Shown: positions 1 through 9,925, counted from the stretch's first letter. The stretch is DNA of 64,000 nt from Pandoraea sp. PE-S2T-3 (GCF_002179965.1 NZ_NGUQ01000018.1:558001-622000), one strand, 5' to 3'. The notes: a model not told the origin generated them from the sequence alone. Numbers and translations: made by a program.

Positions 1-1631
1 ATCAGTACGAGCGCGTGTGAGGCCAGCATCAGGCTGCCTTCGACGATCTCGGGCACCACTTCGGTCGCCCCGGCCGCAATCAGGTCATCGATATGGGTGT
101 CGTCGACGGTACGCACGACCACCGGCAGGGTCGGTTCGAGCGCCTGCACCTGTGCCAGCACTTTGAGCGCCGCCGGCGTGCTGTCGTACGTCACCACAAT
201 CCCCGCCGCGCGATGAATACCCGCCGCGACGAGCGCCTCACGGCGCGCGGCATCGCCGAAGACGACGGTTTCGCCTGAACTGGCCGCCTCCATGACCCGG
301 TCGGGATCAAGGTCGAGCGCGACGTAGCCGATGCCTTCCTGTTCGAGCATGCGGGCCAGATTCTGGCCGCAACGGCCATAGCCGCAGATGATCACGTGGC
401 CCGACGTCTTGATACTCTGCGTCGCGATGCGCGTCATTTGCAGCGACTGCATCATCCATTCGTTGGCGACGAAGCGCAGGGCGATGCGGTCGGCATTGAT
501 GATCAGGAATGGCGCGCACAGCATCGACAGCAGCATGCCCGCGAGCACCGCCTGCGAGAGCGACGGGTCGAGCAGATTCCGGTCGATCACGAGATTGAGC
601 AACACAAAACCGAATTCGCCCGCCTGCGCGAGGCCGAGGCCGGTACGAATGGCGGTGCCCGGCGTACTGCCGAAAATACGGGCGAGGCCGGCAATCAGCG
701 TGAATTTGACGAGCAGCGGGCCGACGAAGAAGAGCAGCACCAGCAGCGGCTGCTTCACGACGATGACCGGATCGAGCAGCATGCCTGTGGTGATGAAGAA
801 CAACCCCAGCAGCACGTCGCGGAACGGCTTGATGTCGTCTTCCACCTGATGCCGGAACGGCGTCTCGGCGATCAGCATGCCGGCGATGAACGCGCCCAGC
901 GCCATCGACAGGCCGAGATGCTCGGTGATGTACGCGAGGCCGAGCGTGAGCAGCAGCAGGTTGAGCATGAACAGCTCTTGCGAGCGGCGCGCGGCAACGA
1001 TATGGAACCAGCGGCCCACCAGCTTCTGTCCGACCCAAAGCAGCAGCGCGAGCGCGCCCGTGATCTTGAGCGCCGCCAGTGACAGGGCCAGCACCAGCGC
1101 TTTCGAGTTGCCGCCCAATGCCGAAATCACGATGAGCAGCGGGACGACGGCCAGATCCTGAAACAGCAGCACGCCCATGATGTTGCGCCCGTGCTCGGTC
1201 TCGAGTTCGAGCCGTTCGGCGAGCATCTTGGTGACGATGGCCGTCGACGACATGGCCAGCGCGCCGCCCAGCGCCACCGACGCCTGCCACGAGAACGACC
1301 AGAACAGGTTGACGAGCGCGCCGATGCCCACCGAGACGAGCAACGTTCCCAATACTTGAGAAACCCCCAGCCCCAGCACCACCCGCCGCATGCTTTTTAG
1401 CTTGGGGAGTGAGAATTCGATGCCGATGGAGAACATCAGGAAAACCACGCCGAACTCGGCGAGGTACTGCACCCGCTGCGAATCGGACGCCAGCCCAAGC
1501 GCGTGCGGGCCAATGACGATGCCCACGCTCAGGTAGCCGAGCATCGGCGGGAGGTGCAGCATGCGGAACAGCACCACCCCGACGCAGGCGGCAAACAACA
1601 GAACGAGAGTGAGTTCGAGCGGCGAAGCCAT
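1..1631 (-). CDS. Kef-type monovalent cation/proton antiporter (CPA2), 3' end cut off
   Basis: Inner-membrane antiporter of the CPA2 family, exchanging K+ or Na+ for protons. From ATG at 1631 the protein begins MASPLELTLVLLFAACVGVV and continues through about twelve hydrophobic segments typical of the Na+/H+ exchanger domain. A soluble domain follows with the Rossmann motif GYGRCGQNLA and an acidic residue (ALDLDPDRV) about thirty residues later, the pattern of a TrkA-N/RCK nucleotide-binding domain. Both domains are characteristic of KefB/KefC/YbaL proteins. The reading frame is still open at base 1, so the C-terminus is missing here. The gene is divergent from kdsD. The substrate ion and any glutathione gating cannot be read from the sequence. 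Confidence 0.9.
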   Translation of the reverse strand, partial: MASPLELTLVLLFAACVGVVLFRMLHLPPMLGYLSVGIVIGPHALGLASDSQRVQYLAEFGVVFLMFSIGIEFSLPKLKSMRRVVLGLGVSQVLGTLLVSVGIGALVNLFWSFSWQASVALGGALAMSSTAIVTKMLAERLELETEHGRNIMGVLLFQDLAVVPLLIVISALGGNSKALVLALSLAALKITGALALLLWVGQKLVGRWFHIVAARRSQELFMLNLLLLTLGLAYITEHLGLSMALGAFIAGMLIAETPFRHQVEDDIKPFRDVLLGLFFITTGMLLDPVIVVKQPLLVLLFFVGPLLVKFTLIAGLARIFGSTPGTAIRTGLGLAQAGEFGFVLLNLVIDRNLLDPSLSQAVLAGMLLSMLCAPFLIINADRIALRFVANEWMMQSLQMTRIATQSIKTSGHVIICGYGRCGQNLARMLEQEGIGYVALDLDPDRVMEAASSGETVVFGDAARREALVAAGIHRAAGIVVTYDSTPAALKVLAQVQALEPTLPVVVRTVDDTHIDDLIAAGATEVVPEIVEGSLMLASHALVL

Positions 1632-1797
1632 CAGCGGAGGTGGGTTTCCTGATTGGGCGCAACACTTGTCACGCAAGTGTCATGCCAGATTGAGTCCCGA
1701 TGACGGAATCGGATCACGTCGGCGGCAAGATGGGGCATGCCCCCGGGCGTCGTGCGCCTAAGCCTGGCGCGGCTGTCCTTCGGCGCCGCGACCATTT

Positions 1798-1806
1798 TGA
1801 TATACT
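1798..1806 (+). promoter_or_regulatory. Extended -10 promoter element of kdsD, possibly giving a leaderless mRNA
   Basis: TGATATACT is an extended -10 (TG-N-TATACT). No good -35 is visible, as is common for extended -10 promoters. Transcription would be expected to start about seven bases after the -10, which is at or next to the ATG at 1813. No Shine-Dalgarno sequence lies before that ATG. Confidence 0.5.
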
Positions 1807-1812
1807 CCGCGC

Positions 1813-2793
1813 ATGATAGCGAAAATCAATCCAGGCCGGGCACTCGAGGTCGCCCGGGAGGTGTTGCGCACCGAAGCGGACGCCATCGAACGCGTCGCCG
1901 CACACCTCGACGACAGCTTCTTTGAAGCGGTCTCGCTGCTGCTCGCCTGCCGCGGCCGGGTGGTCGTGACCGGCATGGGCAAGTCAGGGCATATCGGCCG
2001 CAAGTTGGCGGCCACTTTCGCCAGCACCGGCACGCCCGCGTTCTTTGTTCACCCGGCGGAAGCCAGCCACGGTGACTTGGGCATGATCACCGCAGACGAC
2101 GTCGTCGTCGCCCTCTCCAATTCAGGCGAGACCGGTGAACTGGTCAGCGTGCTGCCGATGGTCAAGCGCCTCGGCGCGAAGCTCATCGCCATGACCGGCA
2201 ACCCGAATTCAAGCCTTGGCCGCCTGTCGGACGTGCATCTCGATGCCCACGTCGAAAAGGAAGCCTGCCCGCTTAACCTCGCCCCCACGGCCAGCACGAC
2301 TGCTGCACTCGCCCTCGGCGACGCGCTTGCCGTCGCACTGCTCGACGCGCGTGGCTTCGGCGCGGAAGACTTCGCCCGCTCGCATCCCGGCGGCGCACTT
2401 GGCCGTCGCCTGCTGACCTTCGTGCGCGATGTGATGCGCAGCGGCGAACGGATTCCCCGTGTGCGTACCGACGCCAGCTTGTCGGACGCGCTGCTCGAAA
2501 TGACCGCCAAGGGCCTCGGCATGACCGCCATTGTCGACGCCAACGACCACGTGGTCGGCATCTTCACTGACGGTGACCTGCGCCGCTTGTTCAAACGTAC
2601 GCTCGACTTCAGCGCGCTGACGCTGGCCGACGTGATGACCGCCGGCCCGCGCACTATCGGCCCGGATCAACTCGCCGCCGAAGCCGCCGAACTGATGGAG
2701 CGTTTCGGCATCATGCAATTGCTCGTGACCGAGAACGACCGCCTGGTAGGCGCGCTGAACGTCCACGACCTGTTCGCCGCCAAGGTCGTGTGA
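1813..2793 (+). CDS. kdsD: Arabinose-5-phosphate isomerase (KpsF/GutQ family)
   Basis: Interconverts D-ribulose 5-phosphate and D-arabinose 5-phosphate, the first step of Kdo synthesis for lipopolysaccharide; cytoplasmic. The 326-residue length is normal for the family. The SIS sugar-isomerase domain carries GMGKSGHIGRK at residues 54-64, followed by FVHPAEASHGDLGM and SNSGETGE. Two CBS domains occupy roughly residues 205-326. It overlaps kdsC by 4 nt and heads the kdsD-kdsC-lptC-lptA-lptB string. The N-terminus aligns with the family from ATG 1813 even though there is no Shine-Dalgarno site. Confidence 0.95.
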   Translation: MIAKINPGRALEVAREVLRTEADAIERVAAHLDDSFFEAVSLLLACRGRVVVTGMGKSGHIGRKLAATFASTGTPAFFVHPAEASHGDLGMITADDVVVALSNSGETGELVSVLPMVKRLGAKLIAMTGNPNSSLGRLSDVHLDAHVEKEACPLNLAPTASTTAALALGDALAVALLDARGFGAEDFARSHPGGALGRRLLTFVRDVMRSGERIPRVRTDASLSDALLEMTAKGLGMTAIVDANDHVVGIFTDGDLRRLFKRTLDFSALTLADVMTAGPRTIGPDQLAAEAAELMERFGIMQLLVTENDRLVGALNVHDLFAAKVV

Positions 2794-3395
2794 GTCTGCG
2801 CCCCATGAATCAACCTCGTACTACCGCCCCCACCACCTCGACTGCCGCCACGTCAGTGCCTCATTTCGATCGGGAAGACGCCACGGCGCGCGCGGCCAAA
2901 CTGCGCGTGATGGTCTTCGACGTCGACGGCGTGCTCACCGACGGTGGCCTGCGTTACGGACCGGCGGGTGAAACCTTCAAGACGTTCGACTCGCTCGACG
3001 GTCACGGTCTGAAGCTGCTGGCCGAGGCAGGTATCGTCACCGCGATCATTACCGGCCGCAAGTCCGACATCGTGGCGAAACGTGCCGCCGATCTCGGCGT
3101 GGCCCATGTGTATCAGGGCGTGCACGACAAGCGCGTGGCATTCGAAGATCTCTGCAACAAACTGTCGGTGAGTGCGCAAGCCTGCGGCCATATCGGTGAC
3201 GATTGGCCCGATCTGCCGGTGCTTACCCGCGTGGGCTTTGCCGCGTGTCCGGCCAACGCGCACGCCGAAGTGCAATCCCGCTGCCACTGGATTGCCAGTG
3301 CGCGCGGCGGCAACGGCGCAGCACGCGAGCTGTGCGACTTCATTCTGCACGCGCAGGGACGTTACGACGCCCTGCTCGCCGCAGCCCTCGCCTGA
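2790..3395 (+). CDS. kdsC: 3-deoxy-D-manno-octulosonate 8-phosphate phosphatase
   Basis: HAD-superfamily phosphatase that converts Kdo-8-phosphate to Kdo in the cytoplasm. The nucleophile motif VFDVDGVLTDGG gives D44 and D46. IITGRKSDIV is the second HAD motif, and GDDWPDLPVL the Mg-binding acidic motif. The start is uncertain: GTG at 2790 overlaps the kdsD stop (GTGTGA) and gives 201 residues with a Thr/Ser-rich leader; ATG at 2805 would give 196. Neither has a clear ribosome-binding site, so translational coupling to kdsD favours GTG 2790. The family is usually 170-190 residues, so the first 25-30 residues are an unconserved extension. Confidence 0.93.
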   Translation: MSLRPMNQPRTTAPTTSTAATSVPHFDREDATARAAKLRVMVFDVDGVLTDGGLRYGPAGETFKTFDSLDGHGLKLLAEAGIVTAIITGRKSDIVAKRAADLGVAHVYQGVHDKRVAFEDLCNKLSVSAQACGHIGDDWPDLPVLTRVGFAACPANAHAEVQSRCHWIASARGGNGAARELCDFILHAQGRYDALLAAALA

Positions 3396-3417
3396 CGCGC
3401 CCGGAGCCGAAGAATTC

Positions 3418-4104
3418 ATGGCCGCACAACGCGTCTCGCCCGCTTCACTGATCGCCATCACGGTGCTCGCCGGTCTCGCCGCGGGAACCTATTGGCTCGT
3501 GCAGCGCACGTTGCCGTCCGACGCCGATCGCTCGCCGTACGTCAAGAAGCACATCCCCGATTACTACGCCGACAACATGGTGATCTCCATGCTGTCGCCG
3601 ACCGGCCTCACGCAGTATCGCGTCAACGCCGTGCACATGACGCACTACGAGGACGACGCCACGACCGCCATGACGCTCCCGGCCGTGCGCGCCTTCACGC
3701 CCGATTCGCCGGAAGTGACGGCCACCAGCAAGCGCGGCACGCTCAACGCCGATATGTCGGTGGTGGATCTGTACGACGATGCCGTCGTGGTCCGCCAGGC
3801 GGGGCCGCGCGACCCTGAAATGCGCGCGCTGTCCGAGCACTTTCAGGTGCTCGTGAACGAAGACATCGTGCGCACGGAACTGCCGGTGGTGTTGTATCGC
3901 GGCCAGTCCGTGATGTACGGCGACGGCATGATTTTCAATAACATCTCGCGGGCCGTACAATTGCTCGGCAATGTGCATGGCACAATCCAGCCGGCCGAGC
4001 TCGGCAACAAGCCGCCGGCCCAGCCCGCCGCAACAACGGGCGCTCCGGCAGCCACTGCCCCGAGCGCGCCACCCAAGACAACACAGGGCCCCAAGACCCC
4101 ATGA
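3418..4104 (+). CDS. lptC: LPS export ABC transporter periplasmic protein LptC
   Basis: Bitopic inner-membrane protein that receives LPS from LptB2FG and passes it to LptA. ATG 3418 gives 228 residues: one N-terminal anchor (ASLIAITVLAGLAAGTYWLV), then a periplasmic beta-jellyroll with PYVKKHIPDYYADNMVI and TSKRGTLNADMSVVDLYDD, recognisable LptC signatures. The last 35 residues are an Ala/Pro/Thr-rich tail. An in-frame extension upstream to 3172 lies inside kdsC and is not used. The stop overlaps the lptA start (ATGA). Confidence 0.93.
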   Translation: MAAQRVSPASLIAITVLAGLAAGTYWLVQRTLPSDADRSPYVKKHIPDYYADNMVISMLSPTGLTQYRVNAVHMTHYEDDATTAMTLPAVRAFTPDSPEVTATSKRGTLNADMSVVDLYDDAVVVRQAGPRDPEMRALSEHFQVLVNEDIVRTELPVVLYRGQSVMYGDGMIFNNISRAVQLLGNVHGTIQPAELGNKPPAQPAATTGAPAATAPSAPPKTTQGPKTP

Positions 4105-4817
4105 CCGATCGCCCTTACCTGCGACCCGCTTCGTACCAACCGCTTGACGGCATCCGCCGCTCGTTGCGCGCTCTGGCCGCCGCCTTCGCGGTGCTCGGCG
4201 CGCTGGCGTCGCCGCTCGCCCATGCCGAGCATGCCGACCGCGACAAGCCGCTCAACATCGAAGCGGATCACATGAGCTATGACGACCTCAAGCAGGTCAA
4301 CATCTTCACCGGCAACGTGACGATGACCAAGGGGACCATTCTCCTCAAGGCCGATCGCGTCGAAGTGACTCAGGATCCGGAGGGCTATCAGTACGCCACC
4401 GCCTATTACAAGCCGGGCGGCCCGCTCGCCTACATGCGTCAGAAACGCGACGGTCTGGACGAGTACATCGACGGCTGGGGCCAGACGATCTACTACAACG
4501 GCAAGACCGAAGTCGCCACGTTGACCACGCAGGCCACGCTCAAGCGTCTGGCCGGCGGTACGAAGGTGCTCGACGAGATTCACGGCAGCGTGATCACGTA
4601 CGATACGTACAACGAGGTGTACACCGCCAATAGCGGCGCCGATCAGGTCAATTCGAACAATCCGAATGGCCGCGTGCGTGCGACGCTCGCGCCTCGCAAT
4701 GCCACGGGCGCTAACCAAGCGCAGCCCGGCGGCGCGAGCAAGCCCGCCGCCGCAGCGCCCAAGGGCGATCTGCCGGCACTGGCTCCTTCCAAACGCCTAG
4801 AGAATCCGCGTGAGTAA
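4101..4817 (+). CDS. lptA: LPS transport periplasmic bridge protein LptA
   Basis: Periplasmic beta-jellyroll protein that polymerises into the bridge carrying LPS to the outer membrane. It has 238 residues with a signal peptide ending near SPLAHAEHA. The OstA-like domain starts at [18 protein letters not shown] and includes [20 protein letters not shown]. The C-terminal 45 residues are low-complexity (Ala/Pro/Gly). It overlaps lptC by 4 nt and lptB by 8 nt, so the three proteins are probably translationally coupled. Confidence 0.95.
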   Translation: MTDRPYLRPASYQPLDGIRRSLRALAAAFAVLGALASPLAHAEHADRDKPLNIEADHMSYDDLKQVNIFTGNVTMTKGTILLKADRVEVTQDPEGYQYATAYYKPGGPLAYMRQKRDGLDEYIDGWGQTIYYNGKTEVATLTTQATLKRLAGGTKVLDEIHGSVITYDTYNEVYTANSGADQVNSNNPNGRVRATLAPRNATGANQAQPGGASKPAAAAPKGDLPALAPSKRLENPRE

Positions 4818-5613
4818 TCCCGACCAAAGCAACGCTTCCAGCATCAATCAGGGCGCCGGCATGGTCGGCAAGCCCAGCGCGCTCGTCGTGCGCTCGCTCA
4901 AGAAACAATACGGTGCCCGCACCGTCGTCAAGGACGTCTCGCTCGACGTGAAAAGCGGCGAAGTCGTGGGGCTGCTCGGGCCCAATGGCGCCGGCAAGAC
5001 CACGTCGTTCTACATGATCGTGGGGCTGGTGCCGGCCGACGACGGCGAGATTCAGCTGGATGGCAACCTGATCAGCGAACTGCCGATTCACGAACGCGCG
5101 CGCATGGGTGTTTCGTATCTGCCGCAGGAAGCGTCGGTGTTCCGCAAGCTCACGGTCGAAGACAATATTCGCGCCGTGCTCGAATTGCAGGTCGATGCGC
5201 AGGGCAAACCGCTCAAGCGCGATGAAATCGAGCGCCGCATCGAGTCGTTGCTCGACGAGTTGCAAGTGGCGCATCTGCGCGAGAACCCGGCCATGTCGCT
5301 CTCGGGCGGCGAGCGCCGTCGCGTGGAAATTGCCCGCGCACTGGCCACCCAGCCGCGCTTCATCCTGCTTGATGAACCGTTCGCGGGTGTGGATCCGATT
5401 GCGGTGCTGGAAATTCAGCGCATCGTGCGCTTCCTGAAAGACCGAGGTATCGGTGTCCTGATTACCGACCACAACGTGCGCGAAACGCTCGGTATCTGCG
5501 ATCACGCGTACATCATCAGCGAAGGCTCGGTGCTCGCCGCCGGCACGCCTGACCAGATCGTTGCCGACGAAAGCGTCCGGCGCGTTTATCTGGGCGAAAA
5601 TTTCCGGATGTAA
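4810..5613 (+). CDS. lptB: LPS export ABC transporter ATP-binding protein LptB
   Basis: ATPase that powers LPS extraction with LptF and LptG, which are not in this window. GTG start at 4810 inside the lptA end, 267 residues. It has Walker [10 protein letters not shown], signature [12 protein letters not shown], Walker [14 protein letters not shown] and switch [10 protein letters not shown], all in the LptB form. The roughly 25-residue N-terminal leader before [11 protein letters not shown] is longer than in E. coli LptB and may mean translation starts further in (ATG at 4861, [10 protein letters not shown]). rpoN follows after about 95 nt, the usual order in proteobacteria. Confidence 0.96.
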   Translation: MSNPDQSNASSINQGAGMVGKPSALVVRSLKKQYGARTVVKDVSLDVKSGEVVGLLGPNGAGKTTSFYMIVGLVPADDGEIQLDGNLISELPIHERARMGVSYLPQEASVFRKLTVEDNIRAVLELQVDAQGKPLKRDEIERRIESLLDELQVAHLRENPAMSLSGGERRRVEIARALATQPRFILLDEPFAGVDPIAVLEIQRIVRFLKDRGIGVLITDHNVRETLGICDHAYIISEGSVLAAGTPDQIVADESVRRVYLGENFRM

Positions 5614-5635
5614 AGCTAATTTTTCGCATGTAAAC

Positions 5636-5658
5636 CCTGCCTCCGATAGCGAGGCAGG
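5636..5658 (+). repeat. Inverted repeat between lptB and rpoN
   Basis: CCTGCCTC and GAGGCAGG are perfect 8-bp arms around a 7-nt loop. No T-run follows, so it is not a standard intrinsic terminator. It could be an attenuator or an mRNA-stabilising hairpin. Confidence 0.5.
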
Positions 5659-5707
5659 CCGGTTTCGCTGACGTGACAAAGCCTCTACAATGAAGGCGAG
5701 AAACGTT

Positions 5708-7198
5708 ATGAAACCGACCCTCCAACTCCGCACCTCGCAGCACCTGACCCTCACCCCCCAGTTGCAACAATCGATCCGGTTGCTGCAACTGTCGACGCTC
5801 GAACTTCAACAAGAAGTCGAGCATGCCCTCACCCAGAACCCGATGCTCGAGCGCGAAGACGATTGGCTCGCCGGGTCCGTGCGCGTCGGCACCGACGGCT
5901 CGCTTCGCAATGAACGCACGACATCGGTCAGCAGCACGAACGACGCGCCGTCCGAGGGTAACGGTCACGACGAGGCACGCGAGCTCGATGGCGAAGCGCG
6001 TTTCGACGATAACGGCCAGGACAGCGGCAGTGACTGGAGCCTGAACGACTTCGCCCGCACGGGCAATGCCACCGACGACGACGACAACAACTCGCGCCCG
6101 CAACTGCACGTCGATCATCCGAATCTGCGTGAACACCTGCTGGCCCAGTTGCGCGTGACCAAGGCCGCGCCGCGCGATCGCGCGCTGGTGGAGTTTTTAA
6201 TCGAGTCGCTCGACGAAGACGGTTATCTGGGCACCACGCTCGATGAAATTCAGGCGGAAGTGGCCGAAGAACTGTCGCTCGAGGCCGAAGAGATCAATGC
6301 CGCGCTGGCACTGCTGCAAAGCTTCGACCCGGCCGGCGTCGGTGCACGCACCCCGTCCGAGTGCCTGCGGCTGCAATTGCAGCGGCTGCCTGCGAGCCCG
6401 GTGCGCACGATTTCGCTGCGTATCGTCTCCGATCACCTGGAACTGCTCGCCGCACGTGACTACACGCGGCTGCGTCGCGTGCTTGGCGTGGGCGAAGACA
6501 GCCTGCGCGCCGCGCATCAACTCATTCGCTCGCTCGACCCGTTTCCGGGGGCCGCGTACGGCACGCCGCAGGCCGACTACGTCATTCCCGACGTCCTCGT
6601 GCGCCGGCAGGGCAGCGGCTGGACGGCGGAGCTCAATCCCGAAGTGATGCCGCGTCTGCGCATCAACGAAATGTATGCGCGAATTCTGCGAAATAATCGC
6701 AACGATCCGGGCACCGGGAACCTCCAACAGCAATTGCAGGAAGCGCGCTGGCTGATCAAGAACATTCAGCAGCGTTTCGACACGATCCTGCGAGTGGCGC
6801 AGGCCATTGTCGAGCGTCAAAAGAACTTCTTTTCCCACGGCGAAATCGGTATGCGCCCCTTGGTTTTGCGCGAGATTGCTGATACGCTGGGTTTACACGA
6901 ATCCACGATTTCGCGGGTGACAACCAGTAAGTACATGCTCACTCCATTCGGAACTTTCGAGCTCAAGTACTTCTTTGGTTCGCACGTCGCGACGGAAGCC
7001 GGAGGGGCCGCGTCATCCACGGCCATCCGTGCCCTCATCAAGCAACTGATAGGAGCCGAAGACCCGCAGAGCCCCCTTTCCGACAGCCGTATCGCGGAAC
7101 TGCTGGCAGAGCAGGGTTTCGTGGTGGCGCGACGCACTGTCGCGAAATACCGCGAAGCCATGCGAATTCCCGCAGTCAACTTGCGCAAATCTTTGTAG
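5708..7198 (+). CDS. rpoN: RNA polymerase sigma-54 factor
   Basis: Alternative sigma factor directing RNA polymerase to -24/-12 promoters with enhancer-binding activators. ATG 5708 gives 496 residues beginning [20 protein letters not shown], the Gln/Leu-rich region I. An acidic linker covers roughly residues 60-135. The core-binding and DNA-binding regions follow, ending in the RpoN box [10 protein letters not shown] near the C-terminus. ATG 5690 is in frame but lies within the purine-rich GAAGGCGAG that serves as ribosome-binding site for 5708. The neighbouring hpf and ptsN genes are the conserved rpoN companions. Confidence 0.96.
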   Translation: MKPTLQLRTSQHLTLTPQLQQSIRLLQLSTLELQQEVEHALTQNPMLEREDDWLAGSVRVGTDGSLRNERTTSVSSTNDAPSEGNGHDEARELDGEARFDDNGQDSGSDWSLNDFARTGNATDDDDNNSRPQLHVDHPNLREHLLAQLRVTKAAPRDRALVEFLIESLDEDGYLGTTLDEIQAEVAEELSLEAEEINAALALLQSFDPAGVGARTPSECLRLQLQRLPASPVRTISLRIVSDHLELLAARDYTRLRRVLGVGEDSLRAAHQLIRSLDPFPGAAYGTPQADYVIPDVLVRRQGSGWTAELNPEVMPRLRINEMYARILRNNRNDPGTGNLQQQLQEARWLIKNIQQRFDTILRVAQAIVERQKNFFSHGEIGMRPLVLREIADTLGLHESTISRVTTSKYMLTPFGTFELKYFFGSHVATEAGGAASSTAIRALIKQLIGAEDPQSPLSDSRIAELLAEQGFVVARRTVAKYREAMRIPAVNLRKSL

Positions 7199-7338
7199 GA
7201 CAGTCCTGGTGAGCCGTGTTGGCCTGCTGGGGCATAACGCCGCAGTGCGACATTGCGTCACATGAATGGCTCGCACTCCCGCTAGCCCGTCATTTGTGAC
7301 GTGGCCCGCACTTCGGCATTTCAGCAAGGAGAGCAGCT

Positions 7339-7692
7339 ATGAATCTGAAGATCAGTGGACACCATCTCGAACTCACGCCTTCGCTGCGCGAATTTGTGAC
7401 TAACAAGCTTGACCGCGTGTTGCGCCATTTCGATCAAGTGATGGGCGCCGAGGTGATCCTCTCTGTCGACAAGACCAAGGAGAAAACCGGACGCCAGGTA
7501 GCCAGCATTACGGTGTTTCTCAAGGGTAAGGAGATTTTCGTCGAGAAGTGTGACGAAGATATGTACGCCGCCATCGACAAGCTGATCGATATGCTCGACC
7601 GCAAGGTAATCCAGTTCAAGGACAAGGTTCAGGACCACGGTCGCGAGGCCATCAAGCATCAGCAGCCGCCCGAGCAGGAACCGCTGCAATGA
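7339..7692 (+). CDS. hpf: Ribosome hibernation-promoting factor, short form
   Basis: Binds the 30S subunit in stationary phase and stabilises inactive 100S or 70S ribosomes. It has 117 residues, starting [20 protein letters not shown], the RaiA/HPF S30AE fold, with the basic segment [15 protein letters not shown]. It lacks the long C-terminal dimerisation domain of long-form HPF. A strong AAGGAGAG site precedes ATG 7339. Its place directly after rpoN is conserved. Confidence 0.95.
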   Translation: MNLKISGHHLELTPSLREFVTNKLDRVLRHFDQVMGAEVILSVDKTKEKTGRQVASITVFLKGKEIFVEKCDEDMYAAIDKLIDMLDRKVIQFKDKVQDHGREAIKHQQPPEQEPLQ

Positions 7693-7794
7693 GTGCTGAC
7701 TGGCGTGGTAGTCGCGTCGACTGACACTGACGAAAGCCCGCGCGGAACCTCGCGCCTGCAATTGCGTCTGTCATAGTCTGGCATCACCCACCGC

Positions 7795-7817
7795 GGGGCC
7801 GTTGAACGGCCCCTTTT
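7795..7817 (+). terminator. Intrinsic terminator after hpf
   Basis: GGGGCCGTT and AACGGCCCC form a GC-rich stem followed by TTTT. It separates rpoN-hpf from ptsN-hprK, so ptsN probably has its own promoter in the 110 bases that follow. Confidence 0.8.
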
Positions 7818-7928
7818 ATATGGCTTGGCGCATTTCTGGGGAATGGCGCGGGGGTCAGCGGCAGGTGGTCTATAATGCGAGGTCAATCGGGGGTTGGAGG
7901 GCGACTACGCGTTCGCCCGCATTACAAG

Positions 7929-8384
7929 ATGAACCGTTTAGTCAAACTCTTACCTGCGTCCAACATCCTGCTTGGACTCTCCGTCACCAGCAAGAAGCGC
8001 GTCTTCGAGCAAGCCGGGCTCCTATTCGAGAGCAATGCCGGGCTCACTCGCGCTGTCATCACCGACAATCTTTTCGCGCGCGAGCGACTCGGCTCGACCG
8101 GACTCGGTGAAGGCGTGGCGATTCCGCATGGTCGAATCAAGGGCCTGAAGCATCCAATGGCGGCGTTCGTGCGCCTGGAAGCGCCGATCCCCTTCGAAGC
8201 CCCTGACGGCCAGCCGGTGTCCCTGCTGTTTTTCCTTCTGGTGCCCGAACAAGCCACCCAGCAACATCTCGAAATCCTGTCCGAAATCGCACAATTGCTT
8301 TCGGACCGATCGATGCGCGAGACGTTGTCGAATGCACCAAGCGCCGAAGACATTCATACGGCACTCGCGAACTGGCAGCCCTGA
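7929..8384 (+). CDS. ptsN: Nitrogen-PTS EIIA component
   Basis: EIIA-Ntr receives phosphate from the NPr branch and regulates K+ transport and other targets; it does not transport sugar. ATG 7929 gives 151 residues. The phospho-acceptor histidine lies in GEGVAIPHGRIKG, and LLFFLLVPEQATQQHLEILSEIA is the conserved second half of the domain. The frame extends upstream to 7875, but that leader is not conserved and would include promoter DNA. hprK follows after 63 nt. Confidence 0.94.
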   Translation: MNRLVKLLPASNILLGLSVTSKKRVFEQAGLLFESNAGLTRAVITDNLFARERLGSTGLGEGVAIPHGRIKGLKHPMAAFVRLEAPIPFEAPDGQPVSLLFFLLVPEQATQQHLEILSEIAQLLSDRSMRETLSNAPSAEDIHTALANWQP

Positions 8385-8447
8385 GCCCACACGCCAGACA
8401 AGCCCCGTAGCGTAGACCCCACACCCCCAACCGAACGAGGCGACGCG

Positions 8448-9413
8448 GTGGAACTGACCGGCATCAACGCGCAAAGCATTTTCGACGACAACGCCGCCAC
8501 GCTGCGGCTGTCGTGGCTGACCGGCCATGAGGGGTGGGAGCGCGGCTTCACGCCGGAGAGCGTGGCCACCGCCACATCGAGCGCCGACCTTGTCGGTCAC
8601 TTGAACCTCATCCACCCGAACCGTATTCAGGTGCTCGGCGAAGCCGAACTGCGCTACTACCAGCGCCTGACGGAAGAAAACCGCAAGCGTCATATGGGCG
8701 AGGTGATTGCGCTGGAGCCGCCGTTCCTCGTGGTCGCCGACGGCCTCGAAGCCCCGCCCGACCTCGTATTGCGCTGCACACGCTCGTCCACCCCGCTGTT
8801 CACCACCCCGCTCTCGACCGCTTCGGTCATCGATAGCCTGCGCCTGTACATTTCGCGTGTGTTCGCACCGCGTTGCACGATGCACGGCGTTTTTATCGAC
8901 ATTCTGGGCATGGGCGTGCTGCTGACGGGCGATTCGGGTCTTGGCAAGAGCGAGCTCGGTCTGGAACTGATCAGCCGTGGACACGGACTGGTCGCCGACG
9001 ACGCCGTCGATTTCGTGCGTCTTGGACCCGATTTCGTCGAAGGCCGCTGTCCGCCGCTGTTGCAGAACCTGCTGGAAGTGCGCGGCCTCGGCCTGCTCGA
9101 CATCAAGACGATCTTCGGTGAGACGGCCGTGCGCCGGAAAATGAAGCTCAAGCTGATCGTGCAACTGGTGCGCCGCCCCGATGGCGAATTCCAGCGCCTG
9201 CCGCTCGAAGCACAAACGGTCGACGTGCTCGGACTGCCCATCAACAAGGTGATCCTGCAAGTGGCGGCCGGGCGAAACCTCGCCGTGCTGGTCGAAGCCG
9301 CCGTGCGCAACACGATACTGCAACTGCGCGGTATCGATACGCTCAAGGACTTCATGGAGCGCCAGCGCCAGGCCATGCAGGACCCGGACGGCATGCAGGG
9401 CAAGCTGCTCTGA
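8448..9413 (+). CDS. hprK: HPr kinase/phosphorylase
   Basis: Bifunctional serine kinase/phosphorylase acting on HPr-like proteins. GTG start at 8448 (GCGGTGGAACTG), 321 residues. The P-loop [11 protein letters not shown] is near residue 160, and the HprK signature [10 protein letters not shown] lies in the C-terminal half. In many betaproteobacteria hprK is kept beside ptsN although few sugar PTS permeases exist, which suggests a regulatory PTS. rapZ lies downstream, separated by a PsiF-like gene. Confidence 0.95.
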   Translation: MELTGINAQSIFDDNAATLRLSWLTGHEGWERGFTPESVATATSSADLVGHLNLIHPNRIQVLGEAELRYYQRLTEENRKRHMGEVIALEPPFLVVADGLEAPPDLVLRCTRSSTPLFTTPLSTASVIDSLRLYISRVFAPRCTMHGVFIDILGMGVLLTGDSGLGKSELGLELISRGHGLVADDAVDFVRLGPDFVEGRCPPLLQNLLEVRGLGLLDIKTIFGETAVRRKMKLKLIVQLVRRPDGEFQRLPLEAQTVDVLGLPINKVILQVAAGRNLAVLVEAAVRNTILQLRGIDTLKDFMERQRQAMQDPDGMQGKLL

Positions 9414-9479
9414 GCCTCAGCACCCTCTCGGCCAGCCCAATCCCCCGGGTTTACCGCAATTTCTGCTTTTTTCTGTCAA

Positions 9480-9503
9480 CGCCGCGCGATTGCGGCGCGT
9501 TTT
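9480..9503 (+). terminator. Probable intrinsic terminator after hprK
   Basis: CGCCGC and GCGGCG arms around a 6-nt loop are followed, after two bases, by TTTTC. The stem is short but GC-only. Confidence 0.6.
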
Positions 9504-9568
9504 CTTTCATGTTGTAATCGCCACGCAGTCCTTCCCCTTGCGTGTCCGACCCTTATGGAGAGACGACC

Positions 9569-9898
9569 ATGAAGAAAGCACTCGCTGCACTGCTCCTGCT
9601 GTCCCCGCTGCTCGCATCGCCCGTTTTCGCCCAAACGGCCTCGGCACCGGCGGCACCCAAGGCGAACTCGCAAAACAACAAGATGACCGCCTGCAATCAA
9701 CAGGCCACCGGCAAAACCGGCGACGATCGCAAGGCGTTCATGAAGCAATGTCTGTCGGCCGCCGGCACCCCGGCACCTGCCGCCAAGCAAACCCAGCAAG
9801 ACAAGATGAAGTCCTGCAACACGGCCGCCACCGGCAAGAAGGGCGACGACCGCAAGGCGTTCATGAAACAGTGCCTGTCGAGTCAACCGGCGGCCTGA
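9569..9898 (+). CDS. PsiF-repeat family secreted protein
   Basis: Small exported protein of unknown function, 109 residues from ATG 9569. A signal peptide (MKKALAALLLLSPLLASPVF, cleaved near AQT) is followed by two PsiF repeats. Each has one Cys before GDDRKAFMKQCLS and one inside it, so four Cys could form two disulfides. The repeats are near-identical (KMTACNQQATGKTGDDRKAF and KMKSCNTAATGKKGDDRKAF), suggesting internal duplication. E. coli psiF is phosphate-starvation inducible; whether that holds here is unknown. It sits between two terminators, so it is probably monocistronic. Confidence 0.9.
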   Translation: MKKALAALLLLSPLLASPVFAQTASAPAAPKANSQNNKMTACNQQATGKTGDDRKAFMKQCLSAAGTPAPAAKQTQQDKMKSCNTAATGKKGDDRKAFMKQCLSSQPAA

Positions 9899-9925
9899 TA
9901 CCCGGGCTTGCCAACGGTGTTCGCG

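Noticed and set aside
307-1665. 452-residue minus-strand open frame at the left edge
   Set aside because: It is an Arg/Ala/His-rich shadow in the wrong frame. The real antiporter frame begins at 1631 and shows membrane helices and a TrkA-N motif.
5636-5658. Terminator after lptB
   Set aside because: The stem is good but no T-run follows, so I list it only as an inverted repeat.
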